From assembly GCF_002938435.1 (NCBI RefSeq), contig NZ_POQT01000009.1:62001-126000 (forward strand): 64,000 bases of DNA. Direction: 5' to 3'. Each line of letters opens with the position of its first letter. The first letter of the stretch is position 1. The translations under genes and the position numbers were made by a program. Under the pieces are notes generated by a model. It was not told the DNA's origin. It did no database searches and saw only the letters and a program-made list of their open reading frames with translations. This document shows positions 16,949 to 25,567 of this stretch, one piece after another. Source of the stretch: Blastococcus saxobsidens. Lineage in GTDB: Bacteria > Actinomycetota > Actinomycetes > Mycobacteriales > Geodermatophilaceae.

Positions 16949-18841
16949 CTAGGAGTTCCGCGCGGCCGGTTCCCGGCCGTCGGGATTCCGGACGTCGGGA
17001 TCCCGGACGTCGGGATCCCGGCCGTCGGGGTCCCGATCGGCCGGGCCCTGGCCGCTCCGGGCGGCGGTGGCCCCGGACCCGGGCGAGCCGGTCCCCTCGC
17101 CGCCGGCCTCCACCACCAGCACGAAGTCGTCGCCGTGCCGGGTGATGCCCTCGACGACGGCCTGCTCGACGGCCTCGGTGGCGTAGGTGCGGCGCAGGAC
17201 CATCGGATCCGAGCGCAGGTCCTTGGCCAGCGAGACCGCCAGCCCCACCATGACGAGGGCGAACGGCAACGCCGCGATGATCGTCAGGTTCTGCAGGCCG
17301 GTGAGGGCCTCGTCCCCGCCGACCAGGAGCATCACCGCCGCGACGGCGCCCATCACGACGCCCCAGAAGATGACGGTCGGGCGGCTGGGCTCCAGCGTGC
17401 CCCGCTCGGACAGCGCGCCCATCACGATCGAGGCGGCGTCCGCGCCGGAGACGAAGAAGATCGCCACCAGCGCCATGACCAGCACCGTCATGACCGTGGC
17501 CAGCGGGAACTGGTCGAGAACGCCGAACAGCTGCCCCTCGGAGGTGGCCTGCCCGGCCACGTCCGCGCCGTCGCGCTGGGCGGCGATGCCGGCCCCGCCG
17601 AACACCGCGAACCACAGCAGGGTGACCACGCTGGGCACGAGCAGCACACCGCTGACGAACTGGCGGATGGTGCGGCCCCGGCTGATGCGGGCGATGAACA
17701 GCCCGACGAACGGCGTCCACGAGATCCACCAGGCCCAGTAGAAGACGGTCCACCCGCGCAGCCACTCGGCCATGGGGTCGCCTCCGCTGGCCTCGGTGCG
17801 GGCGGCCATCTGCGCCAGTTCGGAGAAGTAGCTGCCGACCGCGCCGGGCAGCAGGTTGAGGATGAACACCGTCGGGCCGACGACGAACACGAACAGGGCC
17901 AGGACGACGGCCAGCACCATGTTGATGTTGGACAGCCACTGGATGCCCTTGGCGACGCCGGACACCGCGGAGGCGACGAAGGCGGCGGTGAGGACGGCGA
18001 TGATGCCGACCAGCAGGCCGTTGCCCACGCTCCCGGCCCAGCCCAGGATCTCCATGCCGCTGCCGATCTGCAGCGCCCCGAGGCCGAGCGAGGCGGCCGA
18101 GCCGAAGAGGGTCGCGAAGATGGCGAGGACGTCGATCAGCTTGCCGGCGGGTCCGGTGGTGCGGCGCGCGCCGAACAGCGGCTCGAACGCGGCGCTGATC
18201 AGCTGCTTGCGGCCCCGGCGGAAGGTGCCGTAGGCGATCGCCAGACCGACGACGGCGTAGATGGCCCACGGGTGCAGCGTCCAGTGGAACAGCGTGGTGG
18301 CCATCGCCGTCTGGACCGCCTCGGGGGTCTCCGCAGCCACCGAGCGCGGCGGCGGCGCGACGTAGTGGGTCAGCGGCTCGGCGACGCCGTAGAACATCAG
18401 GCCGATGCCCATGCCGGCGCTGAACATCATGGCGACCCAGGAGACGGTCCGGAACTCCGGCGCCTCACCGTCGCGGCCGAGCGGGATGCGGCCGTACGCG
18501 CTGGCGGCCAGCCACACGACGAAGACGACGAACGCCGAGGCCAGGGTGACGAAGAGCCAGCCGAGGTTCGTCTCGATCCAGACGAGCGCGGTGCCACTGG
18601 CCGACCCCAGACCGCTGGGCGCGAGGAAGCCCCAGGCGACGAAGGTGAGCGCGACGACGGCCGCGATGGCGAAGACGGTCCGGTCGAGCGTGGCCCGCTG
18701 GTCGGCCGGCAGGGCCGGCGGCTCGGCGATGGCCGGGTGCTCGTCGGTGCCGGGGCCCGTGCCGGCGAGGGCATCGGTGGACGACGCGGAGGTCGGCTCG
18801 CGGCCGTCCTGGGCTGAGGGCTGGGGGGAAGTGATGGTCAC
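16949..18841 (-). CDS. BCCT-family transporter (glycine betaine/choline/carnitine)
   Basis: A 630-aa protein with twelve membrane helices and family motifs MFSAGMGIGLMFYGVAEP (near residue 140), the conserved Trp-rich helix TVFYWAWWISWTPFVGLFIARISRGRTIR (near 365-395) and FVSGADAAS. The family takes up betaine, choline or carnitine with Na+ or H+, often for osmoprotection. The N-terminal 50 residues and C-terminal 80 residues are hydrophilic; in BetP-type carriers such tails sense osmotic stress. The extreme C-terminus carries four pentapeptide repeats [DN]PD[GV]R. The start is GTG; no regulator is adjacent. Confidence 0.92.
   Translation of the reverse strand: MTITSPQPSAQDGREPTSASSTDALAGTGPGTDEHPAIAEPPALPADQRATLDRTVFAIAAVVALTFVAWGFLAPSGLGSASGTALVWIETNLGWLFVTLASAFVVFVVWLAASAYGRIPLGRDGEAPEFRTVSWVAMMFSAGMGIGLMFYGVAEPLTHYVAPPPRSVAAETPEAVQTAMATTLFHWTLHPWAIYAVVGLAIAYGTFRRGRKQLISAAFEPLFGARRTTGPAGKLIDVLAIFATLFGSAASLGLGALQIGSGMEILGWAGSVGNGLLVGIIAVLTAAFVASAVSGVAKGIQWLSNINMVLAVVLALFVFVVGPTVFILNLLPGAVGSYFSELAQMAARTEASGGDPMAEWLRGWTVFYWAWWISWTPFVGLFIARISRGRTIRQFVSGVLLVPSVVTLLWFAVFGGAGIAAQRDGADVAGQATSEGQLFGVLDQFPLATVMTVLVMALVAIFFVSGADAASIVMGALSERGTLEPSRPTVIFWGVVMGAVAAVMLLVGGDEALTGLQNLTIIAALPFALVMVGLAVSLAKDLRSDPMVLRRTYATEAVEQAVVEGITRHGDDFVLVVEAGGEGTGSPGSGATAARSGQGPADRDPDGRDPDVRDPDVRNPDGREPAARNS
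16973..17032 (-). repeat. Four 15-bp tandem units encoding [DN]PD[GV]R
   Basis: Within the 3' end of the BCCT gene, four consecutive 15-bp units (with GGGATCCCGG cores) code for DPDGR, DPDVR, DPDVR and NPDGR. The near-identity of units at DNA level suggests recent slippage expansion in the cytoplasmic tail. Confidence 0.8.
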
Positions 18842-19064
18842 TGGCTGGTACGGCGTCCGTCTCGGACGCCCCTCCCGTTCGTGTGCGTGCGATGGGTCCT
18901 CGGGCAGGTGGTGCTGCGAGCGCGCGGACCGGCGGCAGCCGCCGCCGGGCCGTCGTCCGTGGACAGCCGGGTGGGGACCCGCGTGCTCGGGTCGCTCGGG
19001 AAGTGCTCCGCCCTGCGGCGGCGAAACCCCGTGTCACCTACGCGAATGACGTGAGCGGGGTCGA

Positions 19065-20165
19065 TCAGGCCATGTGCGCCTCCCCCCTCCGGTCGCGCAG
19101 CGTGTCCAGAGCGCGGTGCATTCCGACAGTGACAGCCCCGAGGGCGAAGAAGCCCTCGTCGTCGGCGACGTCCGAGGTCCGCACGAGCGCGGTGAGGCGC
19201 TGCAACGCGTGCTCCGCGGCCGCGAGGGCCTCGGCCCGGTCGTCCGGCACGTCGTGGCCGGTCCCTGTGGCGTGCGGGGTGCGCACCACGTGGGCCAGTC
19301 CGTCGAGCGCCTCGGCCAGGACCCAGCCGGTGCCGCCCTCGATCCGGTCGATGCCCCGGCGGTGCGGCTGGAACTCCACCACCATCGTCGTCAGGTCGTC
19401 GATCAGGACCGCCACCCGGTCCAGGGCCCGGGACTGCTCCCGGATGCTGGACGCCTCACCCCTCCACCGCCGGGCGCGCGGATTGGCCCGCCGGGCGCGC
19501 TCCACGAGGTTCTCCGCGGCACGCATGCGGTCCAGCGCGCCCGCCAGAGCCTGGCCCCGGGCATCCCACTCCCCCGGCGAGGGCACCACGCCCTCCCGCA
19601 ACCCGCCGGCGATGTCCTGCAGGTGCCGGGCGAGCAGCTCACGGGACGCGTCGATCCGCCGCACGGCGGTGGTGAGCTGCAGCGGCGGGAACAGCACGGT
19701 CGTGACCAGGACGCCGATGGCCGCGCCGAGCAGCGTCAGCCCGCCGTAGCTGGCCGCGTATCTGGCCGGGTCGGCGGCGCCCACGGTGAACATCAGGACG
19801 GCGGCGAAGCTGACCCAGGTGCGGTGCTCGCCCAGGACCGGCCACTGCTCGACGACGATGGCCACGGCCACGACGAGGGCGATGGTGACCGCACCGGGGA
19901 TCAGCGGCGACGCCGTCAGCTCGTGCACCCCGACGGCGAGGACGAAGCCCAGCAGGATGGCCAGCACGGTGCGCCATGCCGCGGCCGCGGAGTCGGCGAC
20001 CGTGGGGTGCACCGCGATGACCGCGCCGAGCGCGGCGTAGTAGGAGTACTGCGCGAGCGGCGGGGGCAGGAGCACGGCCACCTGCCAGGCGAGCGCGGCG
20101 GCCAGCGCCGCCCGCACCCCGCGCTGCACCCACGGCTCGCGCAGCAGGTCTCTGGTCGGGCTCAT
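19065..20165 (-). CDS. FUSC-family membrane protein
   Basis: A 366-aa protein with about six hydrophobic helices over residues 20-160, followed by a long alpha-helical soluble part. The opening helices (AALAAALAWQVA ... YSYYAALGAVIAVHPTVADS) and the internal VLAILLGFVLAVGVHEL fit the FUSC (fusaric-acid-resistance-like / aromatic acid exporter) superfamily. Only one membrane domain is present, so it is the short type. The substrate is unknown. The ATG at 20165 is preferred over 20186 because the family normally begins a few residues before the first helix. It stands alone. Confidence 0.75.
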   Translation of the reverse strand: MSPTRDLLREPWVQRGVRAALAAALAWQVAVLLPPPLAQYSYYAALGAVIAVHPTVADSAAAAWRTVLAILLGFVLAVGVHELTASPLIPGAVTIALVVAVAIVVEQWPVLGEHRTWVSFAAVLMFTVGAADPARYAASYGGLTLLGAAIGVLVTTVLFPPLQLTTAVRRIDASRELLARHLQDIAGGLREGVVPSPGEWDARGQALAGALDRMRAAENLVERARRANPRARRWRGEASSIREQSRALDRVAVLIDDLTTMVVEFQPHRRGIDRIEGGTGWVLAEALDGLAHVVRTPHATGTGHDVPDDRAEALAAAEHALQRLTALVRTSDVADDEGFFALGAVTVGMHRALDTLRDRRGEAHMA

Positions 20166-20476
20166 CCGTCCAGCATGCGCAGCCACCCGGGGCGCGCGCC
20201 GCCGGGTGGGTGCATCTCACACCCGACCGGCCGCGGAGGGGCTCGGCGCCGGCCGCCGGACCAGCTCGGGCGGCACGTCGTGGGCCCGAAGCGCGCTGCG
20301 CACCGCAGGGCGAGCGCGAGCGGCACCCGGACGGCGGCGATCACCTGCGACGGCTCCCCCTCGGCGCCGACGTGCACGTCGTAGACCCGGGACCGGGACG
20401 GTACCCGCCCCCGCCGTCCGCCGTCTGCGTGGCGTCGGCGACGTCCGGCCCGCGGACCCGCCGCCGTCCGGCCAGG
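20166..20476. other. 311-bp stretch without an intact gene
   Basis: Between the FUSC gene and the ZIP-like gene, both on the minus strand. It contains only a possible frame-broken small minus-strand coding segment (20217-20377). No terminator-grade hairpin or tRNA was found. Confidence 0.5.
20217..20377 (-). pseudogene. Possible frame-disrupted small gene
   Basis: On the minus strand, a GTG at 20377 begins a frame with strongly coding-like codons (VHVGAEGEPSQVIAAVRVPL then ALALRC). From about 20295 the protein-like sequence continues in another frame (LRAHDVPPELVRRP and AGRV before TGA at 20217). Both pieces have nearly all G/C third positions and ordinary composition. A one-base change near 20295 would join them into one protein of about 53 residues. 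It may be decay, a sequencing error or chance; no family recognised. Confidence 0.25.
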
Positions 20477-21310
20477 TCACTGCCCCAGCGCGGTGACGAG
20501 GGTCAGCAGCCCCGCGTACAGGCCGAGCCCGGCCAGGAACCAGCCGTAGCTGGAACGACCGCTGGACGGCAGCTCCTCCTTGAAGACGTTGAGCAGGATG
20601 GAACCGCCGAGCAGCGCCGTCAGCAGCGCCACCAGCACGGTGCTGGTCGGCGCGACCAGCGCGTCGGCACCCCAGCCGAGCAGCAGCGCGGCGGCCAGCA
20701 GCACCCGGCCGCTGCGCGGGAACCGGTGGGGGTAGTGCTCCTCCAGCGACCGGTCGGTGAGCACGAAATGCAGCCCCATGGCGAGCGCGAACAGCGCGGC
20801 GAAGGCCACACCGGTCTCCAACCGGAGCGCCATCGTGTATGTGATCAGCGCGTTGTAGACCATGAACGAGCCGAGGTGCAGCCAGTAGACGCCGGCCGGC
20901 TCCGGACCGCCGTCCCGCCGACCGCCTCCTCCCCGGTCGCCGGCTCCCCTGCCGCCGGAGCCCACGCCGGCCGGGATCGGGTGCGCCCGCGACCGCGCCA
21001 GGCGGTCCAGGCCGTAGAAGGCGGCGAAGCCCGCCAGCGCCACCAGGAACACGCTCAGGTCCAGCAGCGGCGTCGGCTCCACCACGTCGCTCAGCGCCTC
21101 GCCGATCGCCTCGTTCCCCTCGGCGAGCTCGGGCAGCAGGTGCAGGAAGACGTAGGCCACCGCGAGCCCCCCGGCGAAGGAGCCGGTGACGCGCTCGGGC
21201 ACCAGCGGCAGCCCGCGCAGCCGCGGGGCGGCCAGGTGCAGCGCGACCAGGAGGAGGGTGATGACGAGTGCCCCGACCAGCGCTCCGGTCGTCGTCAGCC
21301 CGCCGTCCAC
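20477..21310 (-). CDS. ZIP-like multi-pass membrane protein
   Basis: A 277-aa protein with about eight hydrophobic helices. A HLLPELAEG motif near residue 57 resembles the helix-4 H-x3-E motifs of ZIP metal transporters, and a Gly/Arg-rich loop (GSGGRGAGDRGGGGRRDGG, near 117-135) lies where ZIP proteins have a variable cytoplasmic loop. The second half repeats a His/Asp-containing helix (LHFVLTDRSLEEHY). The match is weak, so metal transport is only a suggestion. It is divergent from the two-component operon. Confidence 0.55.
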   Translation of the reverse strand: MDGGLTTTGALVGALVITLLLVALHLAAPRLRGLPLVPERVTGSFAGGLAVAYVFLHLLPELAEGNEAIGEALSDVVEPTPLLDLSVFLVALAGFAAFYGLDRLARSRAHPIPAGVGSGGRGAGDRGGGGRRDGGPEPAGVYWLHLGSFMVYNALITYTMALRLETGVAFAALFALAMGLHFVLTDRSLEEHYPHRFPRSGRVLLAAALLLGWGADALVAPTSTVLVALLTALLGGSILLNVFKEELPSSGRSSYGWFLAGLGLYAGLLTLVTALGQ

Positions 21311-21382
21311 CGATCGTCTCCTCGCACCCGGGGGTTCCGTGGCGTGCCCTTACCCGGTGCGCGCGGACCAGTCCCGAGGCGT

Positions 21383-21399
21383 GTGACAGGTCCGTGACA
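21383..21399. promoter_or_regulatory. Direct repeat GTGACA spaced 11 bp, candidate response-regulator site
   Basis: GTGACA at 21383-21388 and again at 21394-21399 gives an 11-bp period, the usual geometry for tandem binding by OmpR/PhoB-family regulators. It lies about 92 bp before the response-regulator gene and 73 bp before the divergent ZIP-like gene, so it could serve autoregulation, control of the neighbour, or both. Confidence 0.45.
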
Positions 21400-21490
21400 T
21401 TCCGCGCGGCGGAGCGCCGCGGCCGCGCGGGATGCGCACAGTACGGCCGTGGACGACACGGATGCCGCCGGAGTGGGCACACTGCTCCCT

Positions 21491-22168
21491 GTGCCGCGCT
21501 CTGTACTGGTGATCGAGGACGACGCCCGGATCCGCCGGATGGTCCACATGACGCTGCGCCGCGAGGGCTTCGAGGTGGCGGAGGCCGCCACCGGCGAGGA
21601 CGGTCTGGTCCGGCTCGCCGGGCAGCCCTACGACGTCGTCCTGCTCGACCTCCGGCTGCCCGGGATGGACGGGTTCGAGGTGTGCCGGGAGATCCGCCGC
21701 ACCAGCACCACCCCGGTGATCATGGTGACCGCCCGCTCGGACAGCGACGACGTCGTCGCCGGCCTGGAGGCGGGGGCGGACGACTACGTCACCAAGCCGT
21801 TCGTACCCAAGGAGCTCGTCGCCCGCGTGCGCGCACTCACCCGCCGGTCCCGCGAGGCCGAGGAGCTGCCGGTGATCACCGTCGGAGACCTGGAGATCTC
21901 GCCACTGGCCGGCAGCGTCACCCGCGACGGCCGGTCCCTGGACCTCACCAGGACCGAGTTCCGGCTGTTCACCGAGCTCGCCTCCGACCGCGGTCGCGTC
22001 CTGAGCCGGGAGGAGCTGCTGCAGCGGGTCTGGGGGTACGACTACTTCGGCGACTCCCGGCTGGTCGACGTCCACATCCGCCGGCTGCGCAAGAAGATCG
22101 AGAGCGATCCCGCCAGCCCGGAGGTGGTCACGACCGTGCGCGGCATGGGCTACCGGGTACCGGGGTGA
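21491..22168 (+). CDS. OmpR/PhoB-family response regulator
   Basis: A 225-aa two-domain regulator. The receiver domain (residues 4-115) has D10-D11, phosphoacceptor D53 in LLDLRLPGMDG, T80 and K102 in DDYVTKPF. The C-terminal winged helix includes LTRTEFRLFTELASDRGRV and LVDVHIRRLRKKIE. It is closest in feel to the MtrA/CseB type. GTG at 21491 starts the receiver at the usual place; GTG at 21449 would add 14 residues. No clear ribosome site is seen for either. Its stop overlaps the kinase start by 4 bases. Confidence 0.92.
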   Translation: MPRSVLVIEDDARIRRMVHMTLRREGFEVAEAATGEDGLVRLAGQPYDVVLLDLRLPGMDGFEVCREIRRTSTTPVIMVTARSDSDDVVAGLEAGADDYVTKPFVPKELVARVRALTRRSREAEELPVITVGDLEISPLAGSVTRDGRSLDLTRTEFRLFTELASDRGRVLSREELLQRVWGYDYFGDSRLVDVHIRRLRKKIESDPASPEVVTTVRGMGYRVPG

Positions 22169-23553
22169 GCGCTGCGCGCTGGACGCGCACGCTCCGGGGT
22201 CGCGTGACCCTGGCGTTCACCGCGGTGGCCGTCGTCCTCAGCCTCGTGCTGTCCGTCGGGGTGTGGCTGGCTGTCTCGCGCTACCTGCTCCTCGGCCGGG
22301 AGCGGGCCACCCTCGCGCAGACCACGGCCAACGCCGCGCAGGTGCAGCGCGCGGCGGCCGCGGAGGGGCTGTCCCCGGAGCAGCTGCTCTCCCAGCTCCC
22401 CCGCGAGAGCGGCTCCACCTCGCTGATCGCCGAGGGCGACCGGTGGATCACCAGCTCCCTGGGCTTCGGCCGCGACGACCTGCCGACCGCGCTGCGGCGG
22501 ACCGTGCTGGAGGGGACGCCGGCGCGGCAGCGGTTCTCCGTCGACGGGCGGACCGTGCTGGCGATCGGGCTGCCGCTCGGGGAGTCCGGCGGGGCGTACT
22601 TCGAGGTCTTCCCGCTCGACGAGCTGGACGACACCTACCGGGTCCTGGCCGGGGTGCTGGCCGCGGCGGTGCTGGCGGTCGTGCCCGCATCGCTGCTGGT
22701 GGGCAGCTGGGCCACCCGCCCGACGCTGCGGCCGCTGGACCGGGTCGCGGCCGCTGCCGCGGCCGTCGCGGCCGGTGACCTGAGCGCGCGGATCGACCCG
22801 GAGGGGGACCCCGCGCTGGTGCCGATCGCCCGCTCGTTCAACACCACGGTGACGGCGCTGGAGGAGCGGGTCCGCAGCGACGCCCGCTTCGCCGCCGACG
22901 TCAGCCACGAGCTGCGCAGCCCGCTCACCACGATGCTCGGCGCGCTGGCCCTGCTCGTGGAGCACGAGCAGGATCTGCCCGAGGACGGCCGTGAAGGGCT
23001 GGCGCTCCTGCAGGCGGAGGTCACCCGCTTCGAGCGCCTGGTGGCCGACCTGCTGGAGATCTCGCGCGGTGACGCCGGCAGCGCGGACGCCGTCCTGGAG
23101 GAGGTCAACCTGCCCGCCCTGGTCCGTGAGTCGCTGTCCCGCCGCCGGATCGACGGTCGCGCCTCCGCCCCGCTCACCGTCGCCCCGGACGCCGCCGACG
23201 TCGTCGTGCTGGCCGACAAGCGACGCCTGGAACGGGTGATCGGCAACCTGGTGGAGAACGCCGACAAGCACGGGGGCGGCGTCACCGCCGTCCGGGTCGA
23301 GGCGGGACCCGACGAGGCCCGGCTCCTGGTGGACGACGCCGGCCCCGGCATCCCGGAGCGCGAGCGCTCCCGGGTGTTCGAGCGCTTCGCCCGGGGCCGG
23401 GACACCAACCGGGCACGCACCGACGGCGCCGGGCTCGGACTGTCGCTGGTGACGCGGCACGTGGCGGCGATGGGCGGCCGGGTCTCGGTCACCGACAGCC
23501 CCGAGGGTGGCGCCCGGTTCACCGTCCGGCTGCCGCTGCAGGACGCGCCGTGA
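22165..23553 (+). CDS. Sensor histidine kinase (MtrB/CseC-like)
   Basis: A 462-aa membrane kinase: helix 1 at about 15-40, an extracytoplasmic sensor of about 120 residues, helix 2 at about 160-182, HAMP region to about 235, then HisKA with H248 in DVSHELRSPLTT and an HATPase with GNLVENADKHGGG (N box), DDAGPGIP (G1) and GAGLGLSLV (G2). It phosphorylates the upstream response regulator. The GTG start overlaps the regulator stop (GTGA). The sensor signal is unknown; the coupled lipoprotein downstream is a natural candidate modulator. Confidence 0.93.
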   Translation: MSAARWTRTLRGRVTLAFTAVAVVLSLVLSVGVWLAVSRYLLLGRERATLAQTTANAAQVQRAAAAEGLSPEQLLSQLPRESGSTSLIAEGDRWITSSLGFGRDDLPTALRRTVLEGTPARQRFSVDGRTVLAIGLPLGESGGAYFEVFPLDELDDTYRVLAGVLAAAVLAVVPASLLVGSWATRPTLRPLDRVAAAAAAVAAGDLSARIDPEGDPALVPIARSFNTTVTALEERVRSDARFAADVSHELRSPLTTMLGALALLVEHEQDLPEDGREGLALLQAEVTRFERLVADLLEISRGDAGSADAVLEEVNLPALVRESLSRRRIDGRASAPLTVAPDAADVVVLADKRRLERVIGNLVENADKHGGGVTAVRVEAGPDEARLLVDDAGPGIPERERSRVFERFARGRDTNRARTDGAGLGLSLVTRHVAAMGGRVSVTDSPEGGARFTVRLPLQDAP

Positions 23554-24221
23554 CGCGGCGGCTCGCCGCGGGGCTCCTCCTGACGGCGGTGGCCCTGGGC
23601 GGATGCGGCGTGCCCACCCAGCAGCACCCGGAGGTCCTCGGCGTCCCGGCTCCCGAGGCGCCCGCCGATCCCGCCGCGACCCTCGGCGGGCAGGAGGCCC
23701 AGATCTGGCTCGTGCGCGGGGCGCGGCTCGAGGCGGTGTCCCGGCCGGTCTCCCCGGCCGACGTGCCGACGGTGCTCCAGGCGCTCCTCGCGGGTCCCAC
23801 CCCCGAGGAGGCGGCGTCCGGGCTGCGGACGGCGCTGGCGCCCCAGACCCTGCAGGACAGCGGCCCCACTCCGGAGGACCAGGTCGTGACGCTGGACGTC
23901 ACGCGGGAGTTCACCGGCCTCGTCGGCGGGAACCAGCAGCTCGCCGTCGCCCAGCTGGTCTGGACGGCCACGCAGTTCCCGACGGTGGACCGCGTGCGGT
24001 TCTCCACCGAGGGCGAGCCGCTGGAGGTGCCGACCGACCGCGGGCTGACCGACCGGCCCGTCGGCCGGGCGGACCACGCCTCGGTGGCGCCGGTCCCGGC
24101 GCAGACGCCGTCGGCTCCCGCCCTGCCCGAGCCGGCCGGCTCCGTCCCGGCGACCTCCGCGCCCGCGTCGCCGACGGGGCGCCGTCCGGCCGGCCCCCGG
24201 ACCGCGGGCGGACGGCGATGA
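23550..24221 (+). CDS. GerMN-domain lipoprotein linked to the two-component system
   Basis: A 223-aa lipoprotein: signal MTRRLAAGLLLTAVALGGC with lipobox LGGC, so anchored to the outer face of the membrane at C19. The central part (about 50-160) fits a GerMN domain: QIWLVRGARLEAVSRPV, VLQALLAGPTPEEAASGLRTAL and VTLDVTREF. The C-terminal 60 residues are Pro/Ala-rich and disordered. GerMN lipoproteins also accompany MtrAB (LpqB) and CseBC (CseA), where they modulate the sensor kinase; the same is inferred here. It starts within the kinase stop (GTGA) and overlaps the next gene by ATGA. Confidence 0.85.
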   Translation: MTRRLAAGLLLTAVALGGCGVPTQQHPEVLGVPAPEAPADPAATLGGQEAQIWLVRGARLEAVSRPVSPADVPTVLQALLAGPTPEEAASGLRTALAPQTLQDSGPTPEDQVVTLDVTREFTGLVGGNQQLAVAQLVWTATQFPTVDRVRFSTEGEPLEVPTDRGLTDRPVGRADHASVAPVPAQTPSAPALPEPAGSVPATSAPASPTGRRPAGPRTAGGRR

Positions 24222-25549
24222 CCCCGGGTGCGCTGCGCCGGGTCCGCAACCGGCTGAGCAGCTCCCTGTGGCCGGTCCCCGCGCTGGCCATCGTGGTCGC
24301 CGTCGGCCTCGGCATCGCCTTCCCGGCGCTGGACGGCCTGCTGGGCGGGCCGGCCGACGACCACCCGCTGACCTTCGCGTTCGGCGGCGGCCCGTCAGCG
24401 GCACGGGACGTCCTCGCCGCCATCGCCGGGTCGCTGATCTCGGTGACCGGGCTGACGTTCTCCTTCACCGTCGTGGCCCTCCAGCTCAGCAGCAGCCAGC
24501 ACTCCCCGCGGCTGCTGCAGACCTTCGTCACCGACCGGGTCGTGCAGGCCACCCTCGGCGTGCTCGTGGGCACCTTCGTCTACGCCCTCACCGTGCTGCG
24601 CACCGTGCGGACCGAGGGGTCGGACGACCCGGCCTTCGTCCCGCGGCTGTCGGTCACGGTGGCGTTCGTGCTGACCGTCGTCAGCGTCATGGCCCTGGTG
24701 CTGTTCCTCGGGCACCTGGCCCGCTCGCTGCGCGTCGAGACCATGCTGCGCGACGTCTCCGAGGAGGCGCGGCGGACCTTCTCCCGCGAGCTGCCGGACG
24801 CCGGCGGCGAACCGTCCGGGGCTGCCCTGCCGACCGGGCCCGCGCAGCCGGTCCCGGCCAGGGGCAGCGGCTTCGTCACCGACGTGGACGGACCGCGGAT
24901 CGCCGCGGCGGCCGAGCGGGCCGGGGCGACGGTGCTGCTCGCGCACCGGATCGGTGACTCGGTGGTCACCGGGACGCCCATCGCGCACGCGTGGGCGTCC
25001 CCGGCCGGGTCCGCCGTCGACCTCGACCTCCTGGGCCGGGCACTGGCCGACGGCGTGCGGCTGAGCTTCGAGCGCACGCCCGACCGCGACATCGCCTACA
25101 GCCTGCGCAAGACCGTGGACATCACCGTGCGCGCGCTGTCGCCGGGCACGAACGACCCCACGACGGCGGTGCACGGCCTGTCGCACGTCTCCGCCCTGCT
25201 CGGCGAGCTCGTGAGCCGCCCGCTCGGCGCGACCCCGTTCCGCGACGAGGCGGGCAGGGTGCGGTTCGTGCTGCCGCAGTGGGACGCCACGGCACTGGTG
25301 CGGCTGGGTGTCGAGGAGCCGATCCAGTGCGCGGGCGGCCAGCCCGCCGTCCTCCGCCGGCTCGCCGGGCTGCTCCGCGAGCTCGCGTGGCGGGCGCCGG
25401 CCGGGAGCCTCGACGAGCCGCTGTGCCGGTACCTGGACCGGGTGGTCGAGCTCGCCGAGGAGACCACCAGCATCGACGGTGACGAGACGTCGACGTGGCG
25501 CGGACGGCTCGCCGGGTCCCTCGCCGGCCGCTGGCCGGCCGACCCCTGA
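24218..25549 (+). CDS. DUF2254 membrane protein
   Basis: A 443-aa protein with four membrane helices (about 17-38, 65-95, 110-130, 145-170) and a large soluble C-terminal part. SLISVTGLTFSFTVVALQLSS followed by QHSPRLLQTF and, later, SLRKTVDITVRALSPGTNDPTTA are hallmarks of DUF2254. The function is unknown. Its ATG sits in the stop of the GerMN lipoprotein, so it is the fourth member of a translationally coupled operon, suggesting it is a target or partner of the signalling system in the envelope. Confidence 0.9.
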   Translation: MTPGALRRVRNRLSSSLWPVPALAIVVAVGLGIAFPALDGLLGGPADDHPLTFAFGGGPSAARDVLAAIAGSLISVTGLTFSFTVVALQLSSSQHSPRLLQTFVTDRVVQATLGVLVGTFVYALTVLRTVRTEGSDDPAFVPRLSVTVAFVLTVVSVMALVLFLGHLARSLRVETMLRDVSEEARRTFSRELPDAGGEPSGAALPTGPAQPVPARGSGFVTDVDGPRIAAAAERAGATVLLAHRIGDSVVTGTPIAHAWASPAGSAVDLDLLGRALADGVRLSFERTPDRDIAYSLRKTVDITVRALSPGTNDPTTAVHGLSHVSALLGELVSRPLGATPFRDEAGRVRFVLPQWDATALVRLGVEEPIQCAGGQPAVLRRLAGLLRELAWRAPAGSLDEPLCRYLDRVVELAEETTSIDGDETSTWRGRLAGSLAGRWPADP

Positions 25550-25567
25550 GAGACCGCGGCGCCGATG

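Noticed and set aside
15465-18269. Long minus-strand open frame of about 930 codons opposite the carboxypeptidase and through the BCCT gene
   Set aside because: Low-complexity product; both strands already carry well-supported genes with signature motifs in other frames.
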